A DNA stretch of 64,000 bases from Streptomyces resistomycificus (GTDB lineage Bacteria > Actinomycetota > Actinomycetes > Streptomycetales > Streptomycetaceae). Within the stretch, counting starts at the first letter, position 1. Every line of letters starts with the position of its first letter. A program made the position numbers and the translations under genes. Shown one piece after another: positions 35,010-43,832 of the stretch. Location: the NCBI RefSeq assembly GCF_001514265.1, contig NZ_KQ948989.1:124001-188000 (forward strand), in the 5' to 3' direction. Below the pieces are notes generated by a model, which was given only the letters and a program-made list of their open reading frames with translations, was not told where the DNA came from and did no database searches.

Positions 35010-35022
35010 TACCCTTGCCGCC
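35010..35022 (+). promoter_or_regulatory. Putative leaderless promoter of def
   Basis: A TACCCT -10 box (35010-35015) ends 7 bases before the ATG; the only purine run (GGAAGGA, about 35000-35006) is 16 bases away, too far for a ribosome site. Confidence 0.4.
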
Positions 35023-35562
35023 ATGCGACAAGGCCCGATCCCGGGCGCCCACGGGCGCGTCCGGCCCCTTACCCTGCTCGGCGACGACGTTCTGCACGCT
35101 CCCTGCGAGGAGGTCACAGACTTCGGCCCCGAACTGGCCGCACTTGTGGAGGACTTGTTCGCGACCATGTACGCCGCACAGGGCGTGGGCCTGGCCGCGA
35201 ACCAGATCGGCGTGCCCCTGCGGGTGTTCGTCTACGACTGCCCGGACGACGAGGAGACGCGCCATCTCGGGCACGTGGTGAATCCGCGGCTGGTCGAGAC
35301 GGACGGCGTGGTGCTGCGAGGCCCCGAGGGCTGTCTGTCCCTGCCGGGCCTGGAGGCGGGGACGGAGCGCCACGACCACGCCGTGGTCGAGGGCTTCACG
35401 GTGACGGGCGAACCGGTCACCGTGCACGGGACGGGGTTCTTCGCGCGCTGCCTGCAGCACGAGTGCGACCATCTGGAGGGCCGCGTCTACGCGGACCGTG
35501 TGCGGGGCTGGCGCCACAGGCGCCTGATGCGACAGGTGGCCCGAGCGGCATGGAGTCGCTGA
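35023..35562 (+). CDS. def: Peptide deformylase
   Basis: A 179-residue metalloenzyme that removes the formyl group from nascent proteins. All three family motifs are intact: GVGLAANQIG, EGCLSLPG (metal-binding Cys) and QHECDHLEG (the HExxH metal motif). The start at ATG 35023 gives MRQGPIPGAHGRVRPL; the frame is open upstream but without similarity. It is divergent from murT. Streptomyces usually have several def genes, so this need not be the only one. Confidence 0.96.
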   Translation: MRQGPIPGAHGRVRPLTLLGDDVLHAPCEEVTDFGPELAALVEDLFATMYAAQGVGLAANQIGVPLRVFVYDCPDDEETRHLGHVVNPRLVETDGVVLRGPEGCLSLPGLEAGTERHDHAVVEGFTVTGEPVTVHGTGFFARCLQHECDHLEGRVYADRVRGWRHRRLMRQVARAAWSR

Positions 35563-35600
35563 GCGGCCGGCCCCCACGGCCCGCGGACGGGACGCGACCG

Positions 35601-36245
35601 TCAGAACCCGGGGCCGCCCACCTTGTCCCCGGCCTCGGCGAGCCGCCCCCACAGCAGGTCGGCGAGACTGCGTACCAACTCGGCGCGCGAGCACGGCCGT
35701 TCGCCCAGCCACCAGTCCCCGGCCGCATGCATCATCCCGACGATCCCGTGGCCCCACACCCGGGCCAGCTGCTGCCCACCGGGCCCGAGGTCCAGCCGGT
35801 CCTCGATGACCTGCGCCAACTCCTCGCCCATCCTGCGAAGCAGCGGCGCGGAATGCTTGTTCACGTCGAACCCCTGGTCCCCGACCTGGCCGCCCTCCGC
35901 CGGGTGCATCAGGAACCGGTACACCTGGGGCCGCGCCTCGATCGCCGCCAGATACGTGTCCAGCGTGGCCGCAACCCGCTCGCGCCGGTCCGCGGGCGCG
36001 TCCAGCGCGGCCCGCAGCGAGTCGAGCAGCGCGTCCGTGTGCCGCTTGGCCAAAGCTGCGTAAAGCCCGCCCTTGTCGCCGAAGTGGCGATAAAGAATCG
36101 GTTTGGTGATGCCCGCCTCCGCGGCGATGGCGTTCATGGAAGCCTGTGGACCGTCGCGCAGCACCACTCTGTCGGCGGCTTCCAGCAGCTCGCGACGGCG
36201 GCGGTCGGCGGACCGTTGCTGATCGGTCCGCTGCGTGGTGTCCAT
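35601..36245 (-). CDS. TetR-family regulator (acyl-CoA dehydrogenase neighbour)
   Basis: A 214-residue TetR protein with the helix-turn-helix in residues 12-58 (RRRELLEAADRVVLRDGPQA, then AEAGITKPILYRHFGDKGGLY) and a helical C-terminal domain. The codons for the recognition helix (KPILYRHF ... GGLYAALA) include ATT, CTT, TAT, GCA, GCT and TTG, unusual against the GC3-rich background. It is divergent from an acyl-CoA dehydrogenase gene with inverted repeats in the shared gap, so control of fatty-acid or acyl-CoA breakdown is likely. Confidence 0.88.
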   Translation of the reverse strand: MDTTQRTDQQRSADRRRRELLEAADRVVLRDGPQASMNAIAAEAGITKPILYRHFGDKGGLYAALAKRHTDALLDSLRAALDAPADRRERVAATLDTYLAAIEARPQVYRFLMHPAEGGQVGDQGFDVNKHSAPLLRRMGEELAQVIEDRLDLGPGGQQLARVWGHGIVGMMHAAGDWWLGERPCSRAELVRSLADLLWGRLAEAGDKVGGPGF

Positions 36246-36343
36246 GTTGCTCTCCCCACCCGTGCTGAATTAGGTAACGCCTGCGCAAACTAACACCCAG
36301 GATGCCTCGGGGATCGAACGGGCTACCGACCGGTCATCGGGAG

Positions 36344-36382
36344 TTGACTTTTCCTACCCGCGGGTAACAGACTCGGGTTACC
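36344..36382 (+). promoter_or_regulatory. Operator/promoter of the acyl-CoA dehydrogenase gene
   Basis: A TTGACT -35-like hexamer (36344-36349) is followed by the palindrome TACCCGCGGGTA (36355-36366) and by the inverted repeat GGTAAC-N8-GTTACC (36363-36368 and 36377-36382). These are good candidate sites for the divergent TetR. Confidence 0.55.
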
Positions 36383-36419
36383 GTAAGTAACACGCACGTG
36401 CGTCGCCGCTGGAGGGGAC

Positions 36420-37646
36420 ATGGCCGAGTTCACCATGGAGCTCAACGACGAACAGAAGGAGGTCCGGGACTGGCTGCACGGCTTCGCGGCCGACGTCATC
36501 CGCCCCGCGGCCGCCGAATGGGACGAGCGTGAGGAGACTCCCTGGCCGGTCATCCAGGAGGCCGCCAAGGTCGGCATCTACTCCCTCGACTTCTACGCCC
36601 AGCAGTACTTCGACCCCACCGGGCTGGGCATCCCGATGGCCATGGAGGAGCTGTTCTGGGGTGACGCGGGCATCGCCCTGTCCATCGTCGGCACCGGTCT
36701 CGCCGCCGTGGGCGTCCTCGCCAACGGCACCGAGGAGCAGATCGGCACCTGGATCCCGCAGATGTACGGCGACGCCAACGACGTCAAGGTCGCGGCGTTC
36801 TGCTCGTCCGAGCCCGACGCCGGGTCCGACGTCGCCTCGATGCGCACCCGCGCGGTCTACGACGAGGCCAAGGACGAGTGGGTGCTCAACGGCACGAAGA
36901 CCTGGGCGACCAACGGCGGCATCGCCAACGTCCATGTCGTGGTCGCCGTGGTGGACACGGAGCTCGGCTCCAAGGGTCACGCCTCCTTCATCGTCCCGCC
37001 GAACACCCCCGGCCTCTCCCAGGGACAGAAGTTCAAGAAGCACGGCATCCGCGCCTCGCACACCGCCGAGGTCGTCCTGGAGGACGTCCGCGTGCCCGGC
37101 TCCTGCCTCCTCGGCGGCAAGGAGAAGCTGGACGAGCGGCTGGCCCGGGCCCGTGAGCGCGCCAAGGCGGGCGGGGAGCGCGTGAAGAACGCGGCGATGG
37201 CCACGTTCGAGGCGTCGCGGCCCGCCGTCGGAGCGATGGCCGTCGGCACGGCGCGCGCGGCGTACGAGGTGGCCCTCGACTACGCCAAGACGCGTGAGCA
37301 GTTCGGCCGGCCGATCATCGACAACCAGGGCGTGGCCTTCCAGCTCGCGGACATGCGGACGTCCATCGACGCGGCGCGGCTGCTGGTGTGGCGGGCGTCC
37401 TGGATGGCGATCAACGGCAAGCAGTTCACGGCGGCCGAGGGATCGATGTCGAAGCTGTTCGCGAGCGAGACGGCGAAGACGGTCACCGCGCAGGCGGTTC
37501 AGATCCTCGGCGGCAACGGCTACACGCGGGAGTACCCGGTGGAGCGGATGCACCGGGACGCCGCGATCTACACGATCTTCGAGGGGACGAGCGAGATCCA
37601 GCGGCTGGTCATCGCCCGCACCCTGTCGGGGATGCCGATCCGCTAA
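36420..37646 (+). CDS. Acyl-CoA dehydrogenase
   Basis: A 408-residue flavoenzyme of beta-oxidation. Conserved parts: [19 protein letters not shown] and [11 protein letters not shown] (FAD/substrate), [42 protein letters not shown] and the C-terminal [19 protein letters not shown] containing the catalytic Glu. It is a complete, single-gene unit divergent from a TetR regulator that probably controls it. Chain-length specificity cannot be read from sequence. Confidence 0.93.
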   Translation: MAEFTMELNDEQKEVRDWLHGFAADVIRPAAAEWDEREETPWPVIQEAAKVGIYSLDFYAQQYFDPTGLGIPMAMEELFWGDAGIALSIVGTGLAAVGVLANGTEEQIGTWIPQMYGDANDVKVAAFCSSEPDAGSDVASMRTRAVYDEAKDEWVLNGTKTWATNGGIANVHVVVAVVDTELGSKGHASFIVPPNTPGLSQGQKFKKHGIRASHTAEVVLEDVRVPGSCLLGGKEKLDERLARARERAKAGGERVKNAAMATFEASRPAVGAMAVGTARAAYEVALDYAKTREQFGRPIIDNQGVAFQLADMRTSIDAARLLVWRASWMAINGKQFTAAEGSMSKLFASETAKTVTAQAVQILGGNGYTREYPVERMHRDAAIYTIFEGTSEIQRLVIARTLSGMPIR

Positions 37647-37712
37647 CGCCGCGGGGCGTGGGTGCGTCGCGCGGTGCCGGTCTTGTGCGGCCCGTCGTGC
37701 GGTCCCTCGCCC

Positions 37713-38930
37713 CTAGGACCAGGTGACGGGCAGCGCTTCCGGCCCGCGGATCAACGCGCCCTTCCTGAACGGGACCTCGTTCGCCGGCACGGCCAGCCTC
37801 AGACCGGGCACGCGGTCCAGCAGGGCGTCGACCAGCAGCTCGGACTCCAGCCGGGCGAGCAGGTCGCCGGGGCAGGAGTGCGGACCGGAGCCGAAGGACA
37901 CGTGCGGGTTCGGGCTGCGGGAGAAGTCGATCGTCTCCGGGAAGGGGAAGACGTCCGGGTCACGGTTCGCGGAGAGGTACGACACGTAGATCGCGTCACC
38001 CGCGCGGATCCGCACGCCCTGGATCCCCACGTCCTGGGTGGCGATCCGGGACAGCCCCACGGCGTTGCGGTGCGGGATGTAGCGCAGCAGTTCGTCGACG
38101 GCCTGCGGGCGGATCTCCGGTTCGCGGCGCAGCCGTTCGGCCAGGCCCGGGCGGGTCAACAGGATGTAGAACAGCTGGCCGCTGTTGTGGGTGAGCGCCT
38201 CGCCGCCGGTCTGGAGCCGCACCGCGAGCCCGGCCGCCTCCTCCCGGGTGACCTCGCCACGGCCCACGGCGGCGCCCAGCAGCGAGATGACGTCCTCGCC
38301 GGTGCCGCCCTCCCGGAGTTCGATGAGGTCGGCGAAGTACGCGCCCATCTCGTTCCTGGCCCTCTCGCCGGCCTGGAGGCCGTGCGAGGAGGAGAGGACC
38401 AGCCGGGTCCAGGCGTGCATGCCGTGCCGGTCGGCCGCCGGGACACCCATCAGCTCGCAGATCACGGCGGTGGGGAAGGGCGTGAGCACGGTCGCCGTGA
38501 GGTCGGTCGGCGGGCCGTCCTGGAGCAGCTCGTCGACCAGCTCGTCCAGCATCCGGCGGCACTTCTCGCGGATCCGCTCCACGCCCTTCGCGGTGAAGGC
38601 GGCGGCGACCGAGTCACGCAGCCGGGTGTGGTCGGGCGGGTCCAGGAAGCCGACCGCGCCGCGGGCCGGGACGAAGTGCGGGGCGAGCCGGGTGACCTGC
38701 CGGTCCGTCACCGCCTCCCGGCTGAACCGGGGGTCCTCGGTCACCGTGCGGACGTCCTCGTACCGGGTGACGAGCCAGGCCCAGCCCTCGCCGTCGGGCA
38801 GCTGGATACGGGTGACGGGGGCTTCGAGCATCAGCTCGGTGAGGACCGGGTCGAAGTCCACGCCGGACAGGTTGAGCGCGGGCCAGTGCCGGATCGGGGG
38901 GAGGGTCTCGATCATGGTGTCTTCCGTCAT
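37713..38930 (-). CDS. Cytochrome P450, CYP158A-like
   Basis: A 405-residue soluble P450. The heme loop FGSGPHSCPGDLLARLE holds the cysteine ligand; the K-helix E-x-x-R is in VDELLRYIPHR, and the I-helix is LQTGGEALTHNSGQ. From memory the N-terminal half (VTRLAPHFVPARGAVGFLDP, PDHTRLRDSVAAAF) is close to CYP158A1/A2, which couple flaviolin in S. coelicolor. There the gene pairs with rppA (tetrahydroxynaphthalene synthase); no type III PKS is encoded in this window. Substrate assignment is therefore inference. Confidence 0.88.
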   Translation of the reverse strand: MTEDTMIETLPPIRHWPALNLSGVDFDPVLTELMLEAPVTRIQLPDGEGWAWLVTRYEDVRTVTEDPRFSREAVTDRQVTRLAPHFVPARGAVGFLDPPDHTRLRDSVAAAFTAKGVERIREKCRRMLDELVDELLQDGPPTDLTATVLTPFPTAVICELMGVPAADRHGMHAWTRLVLSSSHGLQAGERARNEMGAYFADLIELREGGTGEDVISLLGAAVGRGEVTREEAAGLAVRLQTGGEALTHNSGQLFYILLTRPGLAERLRREPEIRPQAVDELLRYIPHRNAVGLSRIATQDVGIQGVRIRAGDAIYVSYLSANRDPDVFPFPETIDFSRSPNPHVSFGSGPHSCPGDLLARLESELLVDALLDRVPGLRLAVPANEVPFRKGALIRGPEALPVTWS

Positions 38931-39070
38931 GCCGTACTCACTGCCGTCGCCATGAACCGTGCCTGCCTTCGCCGCGGAGAGTGGTCCAGTCCACCATCAC
39001 CCCAGGTGGCGGCGATCTCGCGCGGGGCTACTCCGAACGCGGGAGGCCCGGGGGCCTGAAAAGCACGGCC

Positions 39071-39307
39071 CTAGGGCGTACTCCCGCTGCTGTGCGCGAT
39101 GCAGGCGACGTCGATACGGTCGGCGAGTTTCGCGAGTTCGATCGTCAACGCGGCCACCGTGTCCTCGTCGAGCCCGTCCTCCCCGGCCTCGACGAGATGC
39201 AGCCACCGCCCGCCCACGGTCCGCAAAAGCTTGCTCACATCGGCGGCAGCCACCTGCAGGGTCCCGCGGTCGTCGACGATCAGAGGCAGAGTCACTTCGC
39301 GGTTCAC
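39071..39307 (-). CDS. Small conserved hypothetical protein
   Basis: A 78-residue protein starting at GTG 39307 (MNREVTLPLIVDDRGTLQVAAADVSKLLRT). No known motif; alternating beta and helical segments with many acidic residues. A TACGAT -10 box (complement of 39315-39320) ends 7 bases upstream, so the mRNA should be leaderless. It lies 25 bases after the aldehyde dehydrogenase stop on the same strand but has its own promoter. Confidence 0.7.
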   Translation of the reverse strand: MNREVTLPLIVDDRGTLQVAAADVSKLLRTVGGRWLHLVEAGEDGLDEDTVAALTIELAKLADRIDVACIAHSSGSTP

Positions 39308-39332
39308 AAAGGGGATCGTAGCCGCGGAAGCC

Positions 39333-40718
39333 TCACGCTCCGTGCCATACGGTCGTGATGTTGCAGAACTCCCGGATTCCGTGCCCGGACAGCTCACGGC
39401 CGTAGCCGGACCGCTTGACCCCGCCGAACGGGAACGCCGGGTGGGACGCGGTCATCCCGTTGACGTACACGCCACCGGCCTCCAGGTCCCGGACGAAGCG
39501 GTCGACCTCGCTCTCGTCCCGTGTCCACACGTTGGAACTCAGCCCGAACGGCGAGTCGTTCGCGATCAGTACGGCTTCGTCGAGGTCGGCTGCCCGGTAC
39601 AGCGTGGCGACCGGGCCGAACGCCTCCTCGCGGTGGATGCGCATCTCGCGGGTGATGCCGGCCAGGACGGTGGGCCGGTAGTACCAGCCGTCCCCGCCCG
39701 GGCGTTCGCCCCCGCACAGCACGCGCGCGCCGCTGCGCAGTGCGTCGTCGACGAGTTCCTCCAGGTCGGCACGCCCCTGTTCGCTCGCCAGCGGCCCGAC
39801 CTCCGTGTCCTCCTCCAGCGGGTCGCCGACCTTCAGGGTCTGCATGCCCCGGACGAACCGCTCGGCGAACGCGTCGTACACGTCCGTGTGCACGATGAAC
39901 CGCTTGGCGGCGATGCAGGACTGCCCGTTGTTCTGCACGCGCGCGGTGACCGCGATCTGCGCGGCCCGGTCGATGTCCGCGGACGGCATCACGACGTAGG
40001 GGTCGCTGCCGCCCAGTTCCAGCACCGTCTTCTTGACCATCTGCCCCGCGGTGGACGCCACGGCCCGGCCCGCGGGCTCGCTGCCGGTGAGCGTGGCCGC
40101 CTTGACACGGTCGTCCTTCAGGATCTCGTCGACGGCGCCGGAGCCGACGAGGAGGGTCTGGAAGCAGCCCTCGCCAAAGCCCGCGCGGTGGAAGAGGTCC
40201 TCCAGGTAGAGGGCGGTCTGCGGGACGTTGGAGGCGTGCTTCAGCAGGCCGACGTTGCCGGCCATCAGCGCGGGCGCGGCGAAGCGGACCACCTGCCACA
40301 GCGGGAAGTTCCACGGCATCACCGCGAGCACCGGGCCCAGCGGCCGGTAGCGGACCAGGGCGCGGGAGGCGCCGGAGTCCTTCACGTCGGCGGCTGCCGG
40401 CTCCTCGTCGGCGAGGAGCCGCGCCGCGTGGTCGGCGTACCAGCGCATCGCCTTGGCGCACTTCGCGGCCTCGGCCCTGGCCTGCTTGACCGGCTTGCCC
40501 ATCTCGGTGGTCATCACCCGGGCGATGTCCTGCTGGTCCTCGTCGAGGAGGTCGGCGGCGCGGTGCAGCAGGCGGGCCCGTTCGGCGAAGGTCGTCGTGC
40601 GGTACGTGCGGAACGTGGCCTCCGCGAGCTGGAGCCGGCGCTCGATCTCCTCCTCGCCCATGGCCTCGTACGTCTTGAGCGTCTCGCCGTTCGCCGGGTT
40701 GACCGTTGCGATGGGCAT
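39333..40718 (-). CDS. NAD(P)-dependent succinate-semialdehyde/aldehyde dehydrogenase
   Basis: A 461-residue aldehyde dehydrogenase. The catalytic Cys is in NNGQSCIAAKRF and the general-base Glu in VLELGGSDPYVV; MPWNFPLWQVVRF is the cofactor-binding start of the domain. The closest architecture is GabD1-type succinate-semialdehyde dehydrogenase (4-aminobutyrate use). The ATG at 40718 has GGGAGG upstream. No GABA transaminase is nearby, so substrate is uncertain. Confidence 0.88.
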   Translation of the reverse strand: MPIATVNPANGETLKTYEAMGEEEIERRLQLAEATFRTYRTTTFAERARLLHRAADLLDEDQQDIARVMTTEMGKPVKQARAEAAKCAKAMRWYADHAARLLADEEPAAADVKDSGASRALVRYRPLGPVLAVMPWNFPLWQVVRFAAPALMAGNVGLLKHASNVPQTALYLEDLFHRAGFGEGCFQTLLVGSGAVDEILKDDRVKAATLTGSEPAGRAVASTAGQMVKKTVLELGGSDPYVVMPSADIDRAAQIAVTARVQNNGQSCIAAKRFIVHTDVYDAFAERFVRGMQTLKVGDPLEEDTEVGPLASEQGRADLEELVDDALRSGARVLCGGERPGGDGWYYRPTVLAGITREMRIHREEAFGPVATLYRAADLDEAVLIANDSPFGLSSNVWTRDESEVDRFVRDLEAGGVYVNGMTASHPAFPFGGVKRSGYGRELSGHGIREFCNITTVWHGA

Positions 40719-40794
40719 GGGTGACCTCCCTGGGGACGGGCTGTGTTTCGACCTTCCCGCGCCGCGGTGGGGACCGCAACGCGTGCGCATCCGC

Positions 40795-41253
40795 TCAGAC
40801 CGAGTGCTCCGCCAGCCGGTCGAGAAACGCGGCCTGCGCCTTGACGATCACCGCCCGGCCGTCGTCCAGGCCGAACCACCGCACGCGGTCCAGCTCCGGG
40901 AACTCCTCGATCCGCCCGGACTTCGGCGGCCACTCCATCCGGAAGGTCCCCGGCACGACCGTCGCCGGATCGAGGTCCGCCTCGATCGCCCACGCCGTGA
41001 CGACCTTGCCGTTGGTCTGGCGGACCTCGCCGAGCGGCAGGGCCGTGCCGTCCGGCGCGGGCAGCCCGAGCTCCTCCCGGAACTCACGGCGGGCCGCGTC
41101 CCAGGCGGGTTCGTCCGCTTCGTACTCGCCCTTCGGCACCGTCCACGCCCCGGCGTCGCGCCGCGCGAAGAAGGGGCCTCCCATATGGCCGAGCAGCACT
41201 TCGAGGCCGTGTCCGGTGTGGCGGAACAGCAGCAGGCCCGCGCTGCGCCTCAC
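40795..41253 (-). CDS. Nudix hydrolase
   Basis: A 152-residue Nudix protein starting at GTG 41253, overlapping the DNA ligase stop by 4 bases. The Nudix box is complete: G-E-Y-E ... R-E-F-R-E-E-L-G-L (GX5EX7REUXEEXGU, about residues 42-64). Family members hydrolyse nucleoside diphosphates linked to another moiety. The overlap with an ATP-dependent ligase suggests a repair-associated or nucleotide-cleaning role (compare MutT-like sanitation), which remains inference. Confidence 0.9.
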   Translation of the reverse strand: MRRSAGLLLFRHTGHGLEVLLGHMGGPFFARRDAGAWTVPKGEYEADEPAWDAARREFREELGLPAPDGTALPLGEVRQTNGKVVTAWAIEADLDPATVVPGTFRMEWPPKSGRIEEFPELDRVRWFGLDDGRAVIVKAQAAFLDRLAEHSV

Positions 41254-42788
41254 GGCCGCACCTCCGGATGAGCCGCGAGCAGCGTCTCCACCGTGTCCGC
41301 GTCCGCAGGGCGCTTGTCCTCGCGGTAGCGGACCACGCGGGCGAAGCGCAGGGTGACGCCGGCCGGATAGCGGGTGGACCGCTGCAGACCGTCGTAGGCG
41401 ATCTCCACGACGAGTTCGGGACGTACGGTCACCACGTAGCCGTTCGTGTCCACGGCCAGTTCCTGGAGCCGCTCGGTCTGCCAGGTCAGCATGGCGTCGG
41501 TCATGCCCTTGAAGGTCTTGCCCAGCATCGCGAAGGAGCCGTCCGCGGTGCGGGCGCCGAGGTGGAGGTTGGAGAGCTTGCCGGTGCGGCGGCCGTGCCC
41601 CCACTCGGCGGCCAGGACCACCAGGTCGAGGGTGTGGACGGGCTTGACCTTCAGCCAGGACGCGCCGCGCCGGCCCGCGCTGTAGGGCGCGTCGAGGGAC
41701 TTCACGACGACGCCCTCGTGGCCACGCTCCAGGGTCTCGGCGAGGAACTCCTCGGCCGCCCGCACGTCGTCCGGGCCCTGCACCGGAGTCCGCCGCACCC
41801 GCATCGGCTCGGGCACCAGCCGGGCCAGCTCCGCGTGCCGTTCGGCGAACGGCAGGTCGAGCAGGTCGCGGTCGTCGACGGACAGGACGTCGAAGAAGAC
41901 GGGGGAGACGGGGACGGCCGCGGCGGCCGTCCGCACGTCCGAGCGGGAGCCGACCCGGCCTGCGGTCTCCTGGAAGGAACGGGGCCGGCCGTCCTCGTCG
42001 AAGGCGATGACCTCGCCGTCCAGGATGAAGCGGTCGACCTTCAACTCCAGGGCGGCAGCGGTCAGTTCGGGCAGCCGGTCGGTGATGTCGTCGAGGGTGC
42101 GCGTGTACAGCCGTACGGCGGGGCCGTCGCGGTGGACCTGGACGCGGATGCCGTCCAGCTTCTCCTCGACCACACAAGCGCCCAGCTTCTCGACCGCCTC
42201 GGCGACCGAGGAGGCGCTGTGGGCGAGCATCGGCAGGACCGGGCGGCCGACGGTGAGCCGGAAGCGGTCCAGGGCGCCGGGGCCGTCCGCGAGGAGGGCC
42301 TCGGCCACGGTCTGGAGCGAGCCCGCCAGCATCACGGCCCGCCGTACGTCCGCCGCCGGCGCCCCGGTCGCCTGGGCGAGCCCCTCGATCGCGACCGCGT
42401 CCAGTGCGCCCTGGCGTACCTCTCCGCTGATCAGCCCGAGCAGGAACCGCTGCTCGTCCTCGGTGGCCGCGCCCATCAGCTCCGCGACCAGCCGGGCCCG
42501 CTCGGCCTGCGAGCCGGCGCCCGAGACCGTGCCGAGCGCGCTCAGCAGGGTGTCCACCTCGCGCACGGTCAGGGCCGGTTCGACGGCCGGGGCGACCGGG
42601 CGGCCGAGCACCTTCCAGCCGACGCCGAGCCGCCCCTGGGGCAGCCGTCCCGCCAGGTAGGGGATGACGATCGGCACGTCCGCGGCCTCGGCGTCCCGGA
42701 AGAGCTCGGCGAGGAGCGCGATCTTCCGGGAGCGAGCCGAGGTCGCGGCGACCTCCTGGGACACCTGGGCCAGCCGGGTCAGCAGCAT
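41250..42788 (-). CDS. ATP-dependent DNA ligase
   Basis: A 512-residue ligase. An N-terminal helical DNA-binding domain (about 1-195) precedes the adenylation domain, with the nucleotidyl-lysine in CVVEEKLDGIRVQVHR (about residue 210), then RFILDGEVIAFDEDGRPRSFQ, GHEGVVVKSLDAPYSAGRRGASWLKVKP and the OB-fold. It is the archaeal/eukaryal-type Lig found in actinobacteria in addition to NAD-dependent LigA and probably serves repair. Start ATG 42788. It is followed by the overlapping Nudix gene. Confidence 0.94.
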   Translation of the reverse strand: MLLTRLAQVSQEVAATSARSRKIALLAELFRDAEAADVPIVIPYLAGRLPQGRLGVGWKVLGRPVAPAVEPALTVREVDTLLSALGTVSGAGSQAERARLVAELMGAATEDEQRFLLGLISGEVRQGALDAVAIEGLAQATGAPAADVRRAVMLAGSLQTVAEALLADGPGALDRFRLTVGRPVLPMLAHSASSVAEAVEKLGACVVEEKLDGIRVQVHRDGPAVRLYTRTLDDITDRLPELTAAALELKVDRFILDGEVIAFDEDGRPRSFQETAGRVGSRSDVRTAAAAVPVSPVFFDVLSVDDRDLLDLPFAERHAELARLVPEPMRVRRTPVQGPDDVRAAEEFLAETLERGHEGVVVKSLDAPYSAGRRGASWLKVKPVHTLDLVVLAAEWGHGRRTGKLSNLHLGARTADGSFAMLGKTFKGMTDAMLTWQTERLQELAVDTNGYVVTVRPELVVEIAYDGLQRSTRYPAGVTLRFARVVRYREDKRPADADTVETLLAAHPEVRP

Positions 42789-42817
42789 GCAGCCATGGTG
42801 CACCGGAGGCGGACGCT

Positions 42818-43753
42818 CTACACCCGCACGGCCGCGTCGAGGTCGGTCATCAGCAGTTCGCCGTTGATCGTGGCACCCGCCCGGTAACCGCCGGCCGCCG
42901 CGTTGACGACCTGCTCCCCGAAGCCCGCCGCGTTGCCCGCGGACCACACGCCGGGCACGGTGGTCAGGCCCGTCTGGTCCACCACCGGGTAGGCGCCGAA
43001 CGGCGTCTCATGGAGCTCGGCGCCGAGGCGGCGCAGCAGGCCGGTCCGCGGGACGGCCCGGGGCGCCACGAACAGCACGTCACGCTCGTGCCTGGTGTCG
43101 TCCGCGAGCCGGACCCCGGTGAGCCGGTCGGCGTCGGCCAGCACCTCCGTGACCTCGCCCGGCACCACCTTCACGCCGGCTGCGGCGAGCCTGCGCAGGT
43201 CGTCGTCCGAGAGTTCCTCCTCGGCGACGGTGTGCAGGAAGAAGGTCACGTCCTTCGACCACTGGGAGACCATCAACGCCTGGTGCACGCTCATCGCGGT
43301 GGTGGCCAGCACGCCGAACGCCTGGTCGCGCACCTCCCAGCCATGGCAGTACGGGCAGTGCAGCACGTCGCGCCCGAAGCGCCCGGCGAGGCCCGCGACC
43401 TCGGGCAGCTCGTCCCTCAGGCCGGTCGCGATCACGAGGCGCCGGGCGTGGACCGTGCGGCCGCCGGCCAGTTCGAGGGCGAAGCCCTGGGTGACGTCCA
43501 CCACCCGGTCGCGGACGAGCTCGACGCCGTACCGTGCGATCTCCTCGCGGCCGACGGCCAGGAACTCGGCCGGGGACATGCCGTCCCGGGACAGATAGCC
43601 CTGCATGTGCGCGGCGGGCGCGTTGCGCGGCTCCCCCGCGTCGACCACCAGCGTGCGGCGCCGGGCCCGGCCCAGGACCAGCGCGGCGGACAGTCCTGCC
43701 GCGCCGCCTCCGACGACGACCACCTCGTAGGCCTCGGTGCTGTTCTCGGTCAT
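42818..43753 (-). CDS. Thioredoxin-reductase-like flavoprotein
   Basis: A 311-residue NAD(P)/FAD oxidoreductase. FAD binding: VVVVGGGAAGLSAALVLG (residues 11-28); redox-active-like cysteine pair in LHCPYCHGWEV (about 133-137); C-terminal FAD motif GVWSAGNAAGFGEQVVNAAAGG. It resembles actinobacterial TrxR-like proteins that act alone. It starts at ATG 43753 and is divergent from an XRE-cupin regulator, which probably controls it through an inverted repeat in the 79-base gap. Confidence 0.9.
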   Translation of the reverse strand: MTENSTEAYEVVVVGGGAAGLSAALVLGRARRRTLVVDAGEPRNAPAAHMQGYLSRDGMSPAEFLAVGREEIARYGVELVRDRVVDVTQGFALELAGGRTVHARRLVIATGLRDELPEVAGLAGRFGRDVLHCPYCHGWEVRDQAFGVLATTAMSVHQALMVSQWSKDVTFFLHTVAEEELSDDDLRRLAAAGVKVVPGEVTEVLADADRLTGVRLADDTRHERDVLFVAPRAVPRTGLLRRLGAELHETPFGAYPVVDQTGLTTVPGVWSAGNAAGFGEQVVNAAAGGYRAGATINGELLMTDLDAAVRV

Positions 43754-43793
43754 GGGTGACCACCTCCACCACGACAATCGCCCCGCCACTGCC

Positions 43794-43832
43794 ACATTGA
43801 CAAATGTGTTTGCCGAAACTGCAATGGTGTCC
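43794..43832 (+). promoter_or_regulatory. Promoter/operator of the XRE-cupin regulator
   Basis: Consensus -35 TTGACA (43797-43802) and -10 TGCAAT (43820-43825), 17 bases apart, place transcription start at the ATG of 43833 (leaderless). The inverted repeat ACATT-GACA-AATGT (43794-43807) covers the -35 box. Confidence 0.65.
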
